Below, in pieces: positions 12,901 to 20,623 of a stretch of 64,000 nucleotides of DNA. Location: NCBI GenBank assembly GCA_030533445.1, contig CM060069.1, positions 28,955,337 through 29,019,336 on the forward strand. Reading direction: 5' to 3'. The notes beneath the pieces were generated by a model. It was not told the origin of the DNA and did not search any database. It was given only the letters and a program-made list of their open reading frames with translations. Every line of letters begins with the position of its first letter. The first letter of the stretch is position 1. The stretch comes from Cyprinodon diabolis. Lineage: Eukaryota; Chordata; Actinopteri; Cyprinodontiformes; Cyprinodontidae. The position numbers and the translations under genes were made by a program.

Positions 12901-13660
12901 TTGATTTTATGATGAAACTTATAATGTACAATTGTTGTGTCTCCTTATTTTAATAATACACTTTTTATATTTAAATCTAAAATGCAGTTTTTACTAGGGG
13001 CTTAAGAAAGTGTGATTGGCATTTTTTTTTTTTTTATTAAACCAGAAAGACAATTTAGCACCGACTACTCAGCGCAAGTTTCTTCCCTTCACAATAGAAG
13101 GCTGACACACCTTTACAGAAATTGGCTCCGTCGACTAAAAGTGAACGTGGAGTTAATACTGGGTACCTACATAACTCAACCACACTTTTGCCTCACTTCA
13201 TAACACTGACAGCATGAAAAAAACTTAATTATTTTTGGACAAAAGTAAGCTACAAAAAATGTACCACCCAGCTTCACTTAACTTACTTAGAAACCACCAA
13301 TAAAGTAAAAATTAGGGTGTAATGATTGTCCTGAATCTTCAAAGGCAAACAAGTACACAACTACATAAAGTACAGTATTAAAAGATGGATGCCTCACTTT
13401 GAAAACATAAAAACCTAAATTGTGTGCTTATGTGCCTAGGTAAAGTTGAATACTAATACTTTACAAGTCTCCCTAAAAAGTCTATCTGACAGAATGCTGC
13501 AGCACGCAGCCTCACAAAAACTGTAGCACATCAGCCCAGTTCCAAACTTGTCACACTGACCCCCCATACTTCTGAGAATAGATTTGATAAATACTTTTGT
13601 AAATATGTAAAACACTGTATGGCTTAGCACCAAAATACAATACACACTTAATGTTAGGGG
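9965..13660. other. AT-rich DNA, nothing recognised
   Basis: Contains a poly(A) run at about 10820-10837 and short open frames only. No transposon termini, LINE motifs or exon-like segments were recognised. Confidence 0.5.
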
Positions 13661-14456
13661 TGTTGGGATCCTGAGGCTTGCCCACCAGAGGGCGCAGAGT
13701 ATCCTCTTCTGTTTTTTGTTTTCTGTTAGGGACTGGGGTTACTGTTGGGATATGGGGATGTACCACCTTTCTCCAGCAGAGTGCGCCGTGGGTCTCCTGG
13801 GCTGGAGCCCTCCTGCACACCTGGAGCTTGTCTGCTCATCAGGAACCTTCCCTACATAAGCGGCTGCCAGACCTTCCTTCAACGCCGCAGTGTTGACCTT
13901 AGTTTGGTTAGCAAACCTGAGCCTCTGTTACTAGAAAGAATGTTAGTCATCTCAAGAGAGAAAACTGATTCTAATCTGCCTCTGTCTTTGCTCACAGGAA
14001 ACCTGTCTCAAGTCTGAAGCTCTGGGTGAGTTTAACCTGCCTTCCTGCCCTGGTGAGCCAAACCTGAAGATTCCAGTCTGGATTTCTCCTGCTGCTCTCA
14101 GAGAAGAGCTGGGAAATCTGATCAAGGTCTGCCATTCAAAGTCAGAAGCTAGACGCTGCTGCTGCTTGTGCACTCTGCTGAACTAACAGTCTCTGGACCC
14201 AACGGTTCCCTCTCTCACAAGTAAAGCCTGGACTCCTTCAAGGTAGACTCAGAACTATCCTAAGACTCAATTAATCATCTGACTGCCTGGCTAATCAAAC
14301 TGTCATCTCTGCAGACATCAGTGAACCCAACCTGGACCAGTACCAGATCCAGTTCATGTCTTTCTGTCAAACTCATTTCAATAAACTCTGTTAAACTTTT
14401 ACTCAGCCTCTGTTTGTGTTCTGCATGTGGGTTTAACCTAAAACCAAATCATGACA
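13661..14456 (+). repeat. 5' LTR of the Gypsy element (family A)
   Basis: Starts TGTTGGGATC and ends ATCATGACA. Solo LTRs at 33984-34703 and 39119-39844 share both ends. The opening word TGTTGGGAT recurs about 85 bp inside (about 13744). A CATAAG box lies near 13856 and an AATAAA signal at 14380-14385, about 70 bp before the LTR end. Confidence 0.9.
14380..14385 (+). terminator. Polyadenylation signal in the 5' LTR
   Basis: AATAAA in 'ttcaataaactctg', placed near the LTR end as expected for the R/U5 boundary of an LTR element. Confidence 0.6.
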
Positions 14457-14626
14457 GAACACTGCGGCCACAAACAAAACCCAGCAGACACCCTCCGGAG
14501 GAGGCTTGAGAAAAACAAGCTACTCAGATCCATAAACACGACTCAACTTTCCGTGAGTTAAATCCCAGTTTTGTGTTAAAGGAACAAACTTTTCAGGAAT
14601 TAGCAGGCAACGTGAGGAATCACAAC

Positions 14627-15985
14627 ATGGCGCCAGCTCAACTTCCGGTTCCGGAGTCAACTCCGCCTCAAGGGGCGGAGCCAGTCTTGTCACTCCTGGA
14701 ATTCCGCCCGTCACTTCCGGTTTCAGTTCCAAGGTCAGACCCTGCTCCGTTACTTCCTGTTTTCCGTCCCTCACTATTTTCTGGTGAATCTAGTGAATGC
14801 AAAAGTTTTCTGTGGCAATGTAAATTGTTCTTTGAACTCAATCCGTCCTGTTTCCCTGACGACGAGAGTAAGATTGTGTTTATCCTCTCACAGTTATCCG
14901 GTAAAGCCCGCGAGTGGAAAAAGACTCATTTTTCTCCTGAATCTTGTATAACCTGCACCTTAGATCAATTTCTAAATGAATTCACTTTAAAGTTCTCTGT
15001 TAAATCAGCTGAGTCTCATGGTCTGTCCAAATTCACACAAGGAAATAGAACCGTAGAGGAATTTTCGATAGACTTCCAGGTCAGAGCCGCAGCTTCTGGC
15101 TGGATTGATGCCATGCTAAAGAACATTTACAAAAACGCATTAAATAAAGAAATCAGAATCAAACTAGCAACTATAGATGGACCTGCAACCCTGGAAGAGC
15201 TCATTTGTATAGCCATATATCAAGATCACAGACTACGAGCCAAGCCCAGATCTAGAAAACCAGCTCAGTCCAGTCCTGTCCAGTCCAGCTCAGTCCAGCC
15301 CAGTCCAGCTCAGTCCAGCCCAGTACAACTCTGTACAGCCCTGTTCAGTCCACTTCCACACAGTTTAGTCCGTTTCAGCCATCACCTACATGACCGCCAG
15401 TTAGCACCATCCGATAAAGGGATAAAGATCAAACCACAACTCACAACCCAAGCAGTCAGAGCCCCTGTAATCCAGGAGTCAGATCTCTGGAACTTCTATT
15501 ACGGGGATAGAGATGATCTGTTCCCCTTCTTGTCACCTTTTCACGAACCAGTTAGGCCAACTCTTAAACCTGTTAGCAATCCAGCTAAACCAACACCTGA
15601 ACCCACTTGCACACCAGATAGCTCGACTCCTGAATCAGTCTGTGAACCCATTAGCCCAGCTTCTAAGACCCCCCGACATAAGAGACGGCGTCGCCGTAAG
15701 CCCGCTCTGAGCCGTCTAAAGACCCCTGAGCCAGCCGTGAGCCGTCTTGAGTCAGTTCCGTGCCGTTTTGAAACCCCTGAGTCAACTCCGTGCCGTTTAG
15801 AGACCCCTGAACCTGCTCCAAGCAGCCAAGAGACTCCTGAGCCGATTCTTAGCCGTCTAAAGACCCCTGAGTTAGCTCTGTGCCGTCTAGAGACCCCTGA
15901 GTTAGCTCTGTGCTGTCCAGAGACCCCTGAGCAGAACTTTAAAGAGATGTCTGAATTCGAAGGATGTGGTTTTACCCCTCCTTGA
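14627..15985 (+). CDS. Gag-like capsid protein of the Ty3/Gypsy element
   Basis: The frame from ATG 14627 (MAPAQLPVPES) runs 452 codons to TGA at 15983-15985; the frame is open a little further upstream, but without an ATG. Residues about 40-190 resemble the retrotransposon gag capsid domain: FRPSLFSGESSECKSFLWQC, then LSQLSGKAREWKK, LDQFLNEFTLKFS and the helical ELICIAIYQDHRLRAK. This would form the particle shell in the cytoplasm. No CCHC zinc knuckle is visible. After about residue 205 the protein becomes low-complexity: a PAQSSPVQ stretch, then a serine/threonine/proline linker, an Arg/Lys cluster near residue 350 (KTPRHKRRRRRKP), and about eight units based on ETPEPALCRL. Fish Gypsy gag is usually followed by pol; here it is followed, in the same frame after one TGA, by a repeat-coding region. 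A decayed short frame before 14627 may hold the original start. Confidence 0.8.
   Translation: MAPAQLPVPESTPPQGAEPVLSLLEFRPSLPVSVPRSDPAPLLPVFRPSLFSGESSECKSFLWQCKLFFELNPSCFPDDESKIVFILSQLSGKAREWKKTHFSPESCITCTLDQFLNEFTLKFSVKSAESHGLSKFTQGNRTVEEFSIDFQVRAAASGWIDAMLKNIYKNALNKEIRIKLATIDGPATLEELICIAIYQDHRLRAKPRSRKPAQSSPVQSSSVQPSPAQSSPVQLCTALFSPLPHSLVRFSHHLHDRQLAPSDKGIKIKPQLTTQAVRAPVIQESDLWNFYYGDRDDLFPFLSPFHEPVRPTLKPVSNPAKPTPEPTCTPDSSTPESVCEPISPASKTPRHKRRRRRKPALSRLKTPEPAVSRLESVPCRFETPESTPCRLETPEPAPSSQETPEPILSRLKTPELALCRLETPELALCCPETPEQNFKEMSEFEGCGFTPP
15690..15940 (+). repeat. Tandem ~30-36 bp repeats in the gag C-terminus
   Basis: Recurrent 'agccgtctaaagacccctga' and relatives encode (S/C)RLETPEPAL-type units. 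Unit length stays a multiple of three, so the frame is preserved. Confidence 0.75.
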
Positions 15986-17137
15986 ACCTCTCTACAGACG
16001 CCAGTGATCGCAAGGAGCCCTCTACGAGCATCACAAGCCACTTCAGAGACTGAACCTTTGCTGCCATGGGTGGTTTTCCCCATGCTGGATTGGGAGCCAC
16101 TTTCGGTGGTCTCCTCCATTCCTGATGTGGAGCCACAGTCGGTGGTCTCCTCCGTTCCTGATGTGGAGCCACAATCGGTGGTCTCCTCCGTTCCTGATGT
16201 GGAGCCACAGTCGGTGGTCTCCTCCGCTCCTGATGTGGAGCCACAGTCTGTGGTCTCCTCCGTTCCTGATGTGGAGCCACAGTCGGTGGTGTCCTCCGTT
16301 CCTGATGTGGAGCCACAGTCAGTGGTCTCCCCTGTTCCTGATTGGGAGCCACAGTCAGTGGTCTCCCCTGTTCCTGAGGGTGAGCTGCAGTCGGCGGTCT
16401 CCTCTGAGCCTGTTCCAGAGCCGCAGTCGGCGGTCTCCTCTGAGCCTGTTCCAGAGCCGCAGTTGGCGGTCACCTCAGAGCCTGTTCCAGAGCCGCAGTC
16501 TGCGGTCACCTCAGAGCCTGTTCCAGAGCCGCTGAAGAGAGGACAGGGTACCCCATGGGGCTACCTACTGAAAGTGGGGTATCATCTTCCTAAGAAGCAG
16601 CTTCGCCTCCGGCCCCGCGGTCGACCTCCAGAGCGTCAGCTTCGCCTCCGACCCCGCAGCCGGCCACCTAAGACTCTGCCTTGCTGCCGGCCCCACGGTC
16701 GGCCACCGGAGCCTCTGCCTCACCGCCGATCCCACGGCCGGCCGCCTGAGACTCTGCCCCGCTGCCGGCCCCACGGCCGGCCACCAGAGACTCTGCCCCG
16801 CTGCCGGTCCCACGGCCGGCCACCTGAGACTCTGCCTAAGAAATCGTCTGGGATTTCTTTTGCTTTCATCCACCGTAAGTGGATCGTTTTTTGTTCTGGA
16901 CTCAGTTTTTGTTTTTTGCCCTCCTGGCCTGTTTCCCCCTCCGCCCACCCTGGGTGGGTTGTTTTTTGGACTCTATTTTTGTTGTTTCTGGCCCTCCTTG
17001 CCCTAGTGCCCCCTCCGCCCGCCCTGGGTGGGTTGTTTTTTGTTTGCTTCTTTTTTTTTATGGACTGGTCTGAGGGCATCTGGAATCCGCCCTTGAGGGG
17101 GGGGGGGGGGGGGGGGGGGGCTCTGTTGGGATCCTGA
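15986..17137 (+). CDS. Repeat-coding frame downstream of gag, no pol motifs
   Basis: After the gag TGA at 15983-15985 the same frame stays open to 17137, about 380 codons. The content is almost all tandem repeat: twelve 12-residue units (PQSVVSSVPDVE drifting to PQSAVSSEPVPE, 16096-16530), then six 13-residue units (LPRCRPHGRPPET type, about 16600-16833), then hydrophobic low-complexity sequence with two or three copies of a segment around 'ccctgggtgggttgtttttt'. No protease, reverse transcriptase, RNase H or integrase motif is visible. Either the region is a non-coding spacer that stays open because its units are multiples of three, or it is a gag extension reached by stop-codon readthrough or by repair of a CGA-to-TGA change. 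The first ATG after the stop is not well placed, which argues against an independent protein. Confidence 0.45.
   Translation, partial: TSLQTPVIARSPLRASQATSETEPLLPWVVFPMLDWEPLSVVSSIPDVEPQSVVSSVPDVEPQSVVSSVPDVEPQSVVSSAPDVEPQSVVSSVPDVEPQSVVSSVPDVEPQSVVSPVPDWEPQSVVSPVPEGELQSAVSSEPVPEPQSAVSSEPVPEPQLAVTSEPVPEPQSAVTSEPVPEPLKRGQGTPWGYLLKVGYHLPKKQLRLRPRGRPPERQLRLRPRSRPPKTLPCCRPHGRPPEPLPHRRSHGRPPETLPRCRPHGRPPETLPRCRSHGRPPETLPKKSSGISFAFIHRKWIVFCSGLSFCFLPSWPVSPSAHPGWVVFWTLFLLFLALLALVPPPPALGGLFFVCFFFFMDWSEGIWNPPLRGGGGGGGALLGS
16096..16530 (+). repeat. Twelve-unit 36-bp minisatellite
   Basis: Units centre on 'gatgtggagccacagtcggt' plus 'ggtctcctccgttcct'. Units 1-7 are nearly identical, and the last four shift to a 'gttccagagccgcagtcggc' variant, so two sub-arrays seem to have expanded in turn. 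Confidence 0.9.
16600..16833 (+). repeat. Six-unit 39-bp GC-rich minisatellite
   Basis: Units centre on 'ccccacggccggccacc'. Each encodes an arginine-rich 13-residue block ending GRPPET. It is much more GC-rich than the rest of the window. Confidence 0.85.
17097..17120 (+). repeat. Poly(G) run at the polypurine-tract position
   Basis: Twenty-four consecutive G residues end three bases before the 3' LTR at 17124. The polypurine tract that primes plus-strand synthesis is expected here, so this looks like an expanded tract. Confidence 0.8.
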
Positions 17138-17710
17138 GGCTTGCCCACCAGAGGGCGCCGAGGATCCTCTTCTGTTTTTTGTTTTCTGTTAGGGACTGGG
17201 GTTACTGTTGGGATCTGGGGATGTACCACCTTTCTCCAGCAGAGTGCGCCGTGGGTCTCCTGGGCTGGAGCCCTCCTGCACACCTGGAGCTCGTCTGCTC
17301 ATCAGGAACCTTCCCTAAATAAGCGGCTGCGAGACCTTCCTTCAACGCCGCAGTGTTGACCTTAGTTTGGTTAGCAAACCTGAGCCTCTGTTACCAGAAA
17401 GAATCTTAGTCATCTCAAGAGAGAAAACTGATTCTAATCTGCCTCTGTCTTTGCTCACAGGAAACCTGTCTCAAGTCTGATGCTCTGGGTGAGCTTAACC
17501 TGCCTTCCTGCCCTGGTGAGCCAAACCTGAAGATTCCAGTCTGGATTTCTCCTGCTGCTCTCAGAGAAGAGCTGGAAAATCTGATCAAGGTCTGCCATTC
17601 AAAGTCAGAAGCTAGACGCTGCTGCTGCTGCTTGTGCACTCTGCTGAACCAACAGTCTCTGGACCCAACGGTTCCCTCTCTCACAAGTAAAGCCTGGACT
17701 CCTTCAAGGT
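17124..17710 (+). repeat. 3' LTR of the Gypsy element, truncated
   Basis: Same start as the 5' LTR (TGTTGGGATC) and collinear with it to 17710, then switches abruptly to AT-rich sequence (ATAACATTTTTTG). The AATAAA signal and the CATGACA end are missing, so transcripts would lack their normal 3' processing site. Confidence 0.9.
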
Positions 17711-17934
17711 ATAACATTTTTTGATAAATTTCACTTTTACTTCGAACTTATTTGCATCCTTTCACTGCAATACATTTTCAATATTTGGTTTAGTTACTTG
17801 TTATGAAAAAAAGCAAGATAAAGAGAGAGAGAAACGCAAGTGTTTTGACCCCATCTACAGATTGATTGCAACAAAGTCAGGACTTTACTGGCCCTGTTCC
17901 TCACCACCAATAGGATTCACATGTTTCACTTCTC

Positions 17935-18160
17935 CCCTTAAACACAAAGCCAGTCTCACAATCAGCAGCAGCCACATGGAAGAGGAAGAAGTCAACATCA
18001 GCGACTGCAACAACGTCAAACTCGGCTACAGTGGAACCATCAGTTAGTGATGAGAACCCATGGCTGTGGCCTTGTATAAACACAATGTACTCTTTTGTGT
18101 TAAAGATTCGTCGTACAGCATGCAGTGTCTGCTATACCTGCTCAGATGTGGAAATTCTAT
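17935..18160 (+). pseudogene. Possible decayed hAT BED-type zinc-finger segment
   Basis: One frame reads ATWKRKKSTSAT, a Ser/Thr linker, then SDENPWLWPCINTMYSFV and a C-x2-C pair (ACSVCYTC). The W-x-W-P plus C-x2-C layout recalls BED fingers at the start of hAT transposases. No further transposase follows and no ends were found. This is a weak call and could be chance. Confidence 0.25.
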
Positions 18161-18375
18161 CTTAAAAACACTCCACATCCAATTTTAAGAAACACATTGA
18201 CGTAAGTTAGTATACACCCCCTGGTCTAAATTTTGCCTGCACTTGGTTGTGTACAATTTTAATGTGTATAGCACTGACCTTACTTGAAAAAGGAAAACTG
18301 GAGGCTTACAAAAAGGTTGTATTTTCTGTCTAAACTTGGTTTAAATTTCTCCTGCAGATGGTTGTGTATATTATT

Positions 18376-19191
18376 TTAAAGAAAAAGTCCAGTCAGCAAA
18401 AAATTATCAATGGATCATCTATACCTAAAACTGATACGCTTGCTGTGATTTAATGAATTTAACGTTAATCAGTGAAAAAAACAAAACAATAATTTTCGTC
18501 ATGATCACAGAGTCTGGGACCCGACATTTTTGCCCAAATACAGTAATACCTTACTCCTGACATCTTCTGGCAGTTACGTCACAGTGCGGTAAGCCTAGCG
18601 CCATTCTCCCCGCTTTACAAGCAAAATCAACGGGAACTAACAGACACATCTGCAATCAACAACAATTATTGAAGATTTCGAGAGGATTTCACTATTGAAA
18701 TTCACCAGAGCTATAGTGAAACTAACAATGCCCACATGCATGGCATCTGGTTTGCAATACATCGGATAAAAGTGAAAAAAAATGTTATTTCACCTTTCTG
18801 ATTCATGATCCACCATGGAGAGGTTTGTTGCTGGATTGCCAACTTGAAGAGGGATGATTTGCCATCGAACATCTGGGAAGAGAAAAACCACGTAATATGT
18901 AGATAACATTTCCAAGAAGAATGTTTTTAAGATGAATTGGATAACAGTGCATTGTGACAAACACCAGATAGAGTATTAGGACTTGATCAACAGCCGATAC
19001 CGCACCGTGATGTCACAAACCATGTGGCAGTAGTGTTCTTTGACAAACACGAATGTCTCCAGTAAAGCACATTCAAATGAAATTACTCTTGATTAAAAAT
19101 ACTAATCATTTATTGAACAGTACGTCATAATTTCACATTTAAAGTACTTTCAGAAGTTTGAATTCTGAATATGACCGAACTTTTCCTTTAA
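18376..19191. mobile_element. TTAA-flanked Kolobok-like element with decayed THAP domain
   Basis: The left end is TTAAAGAAAAAGTCCAGTCA and the right end, reverse complemented, is TTAAAGGAAAAGTTCGGTCA, with TTAA at both edges (18376-18379, 19188-19191). The termini match at most positions over 20 bases. The element is about 816 bp and holds a THAP-like segment at 18728-18927. TTAAAGG ends and an N-terminal THAP finger are both features of Kolobok/T2 transposons, so the two lines of evidence agree. No catalytic transposase region remains. Confidence 0.7.
18728..18927 (+). pseudogene. THAP zinc-finger remnant
   Basis: Starts ATGCCCACATGC (MPTCMASG), then shifts frame to CNTSDKSEKN, which fits the opening C-x-A-x-G-C-x-N pattern of THAP fingers. 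Further on, one frame gives WIANLKRDDLPSNIW and then VIC-R-stop-HF-QEECF at 18892-18927, matching the closing C-x2-H-F and C-F of the domain. Breaks: an indel near 18743, at least one more stop or frame change in the middle, and TAA between the final Cys and His. THAP domains bind DNA in transposases and host regulators. The position inside a TTAA element points to a transposase origin. Confidence 0.6.
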
Positions 19192-19249
19192 GTGAATTTG
19201 ACCTTCAAAGTTTACCAAAATATAAAAAGTCATTCAAACTGCATTTACC

Positions 19250-19460
19250 TTGTTTTACTTTTTACTTATTTTTTTCATTACATTACTTGAGTACATCTAT
19301 TTTTACAGTAATTTTCTTACTTAAGTACAAGACATTTCAGATACTTTAAGACTTTAACTCAACCAACATTTCAGTCAATGACTTGTACTTTTACCAAAGT
19401 CATATTTTGGAGAGGTACCTATACTTTTACTTGACTCTGAGATTTTAGTATTTTATACAA
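19250..19460. repeat. TACTT-rich interspersed repeat
   Basis: Words such as 'acttgagtac', 'acttaagtac' and 'tatacttttacttgac' recur. Similar sequence lies at 2490-2580 and 28830-28950. Probably a short non-autonomous repeat; the ends are not resolved. Confidence 0.4.
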
Positions 19461-19746
19461 AACTGCTACCCAGCATACCTAGAACCAAATATGGAGAGGC
19501 AGCGAGGAAGTTTTTATGCTCTTTAATCTGAAAAAAACTGCCAGGAAACAGTAAAAGCATTAAAACCCTTTTGTATGCAAGAGTGTATACAGTCCACAAA
19601 AAGTGCTTGAAGTTATATCACCTGTAAGCAATTTAAGAATTCTGCTACACGAGCTCCATTGTACATTGCATAAGTTCTATATTGTAGGTTTTTGCCATTT
19701 TTATGTAAATACATAAATACAACTACATTATGTCAAAGGGTGAATT

Positions 19747-20623
19747 TTAAAGGAATAGTACACCCAAAACATGATTAGCCTTCATTTTCTACTCACCCCC
19801 ATGCAGAACAACACTCTGGAGTACTTTTTTGATATCTCAAATGCATCTGGAGATCTGGGAGGCTTCTTGCTGTCTGCTGACATTCAAATAATGGAGGTCT
19901 ATGGTGCCCGAGGCAGAAAGGTCCATAAAAGTCCACAAAAAACGTGTCAATATTCCTCCATACTGCTCGTCCAATGTATTCCAAGTGTCCTGAGTGGGTA
20001 GCGTCCATAATTTACTCGAAACGAAGTCATTTAGAATGTTTTTAGAGCATAAACAATAGTGTATAGGATTTCCTAAAAGCGCGCGCCTGCGAGTTCACGA
20101 GCCTACGGAAACTGCGGCAGACAAAGCCAGATGAAAGTGCGCATTCAGCGTCTGCTCTTGATAATGCAAGCGTAGAAGAAGAAATTTGCTGTTTACCTGT
20201 GCAAAGAAAGAAACAACGAAAGAAAGGTCTGAGGACTTCAGTGCATGAGTTCTTTGCCGAGCTGAATGGGCACTTTCATCTGGTTTGGTCTGCCGCGTTT
20301 TCTGTAGGCTCGTGAACTCGCAGGCGCGCGCTTTTAGGAAATCCTATACACTACTGTTTATGCTCTAAAAACATTCTAAATGACTTCGTTACGAGTAAAT
20401 TATTGACGCTACCCACTCAGGACACTTGGAATACATTGGACGAGCAGTATGGAGGAATATTGACACGTTTTTTGTGGACTGCCTCGGGCGCTGTGGACAG
20501 CAAGAAGCCTCCCAGATCTCCAGATGCATTTGAGATATCAAAAAAGTACTCCAGAGTGTTGTTCAGCATGGGGGTGAGTAGAAAATGAAGACTAATCATG
20601 TTTTAGGTGTACTATTCCTTTAA
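19747..20623. mobile_element. Foldback element with ~350-bp inverted arms and TTAA ends
   Basis: The left arm begins TTAAAGGAATAGTACACC and the right arm ends in its exact complement, with TTAA at 19747-19750 and 20620-20623. The arms continue to about 20142 and from about 20267, leaving a loop of about 125 bp. Arm differences include an extra 'tgacattcaaataatggagg' stretch on the left (about 19879-19905) and scattered substitutions. The arm tips near the loop are rich in CGCGCGC. There is no transposase. The TTAAAGG terminus places it with T2/Kolobok-type elements. RNA from either strand would fold into a very long hairpin. Confidence 0.85.

Larger units (their letters stand above)
13661..17710 (+). 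mobile_element. Gag-only Ty3/Gypsy retrotransposon (family A), 3' end truncated
   Basis: A two-LTR element in the plus orientation: 5' LTR 13661-14456, gag-like frame 14627-15985, a repeat-coding region to about 16840, a purine tract of 24 G (17097-17120), and a 3' LTR from 17124. The 3' LTR breaks at 17710, exactly where 5' LTR position 14244 would continue, losing about 212 bp. By eye the shared LTR part differs at about a dozen positions plus one CTG indel over about 584 bp, so the insertion is fairly young. There is no protease, reverse transcriptase, RNase H or integrase. It must therefore have moved, if at all, with enzymes supplied in trans. The left flank is AGGGG; the matching right duplication cannot be checked because of the truncation. 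Confidence 0.9.

Noticed and set aside
14457..14480. A tRNA primer-binding site after the 5' LTR
   Set aside because: GAACACTGCGGCCACA follows the LTR, but I cannot match it to a tRNA 3' end with confidence.
15541..16509. Long antisense open frame across the gag end and the 36-bp repeats
   Set aside because: Repeat units of a multiple of three without a stop in one frame often lack stops in others; no start context or domain.
16096..16530. Regular repeats considered as a CRISPR array
   Set aside because: Units are contiguous with no unique spacers, lie in an LTR element, and the genome is eukaryotic.
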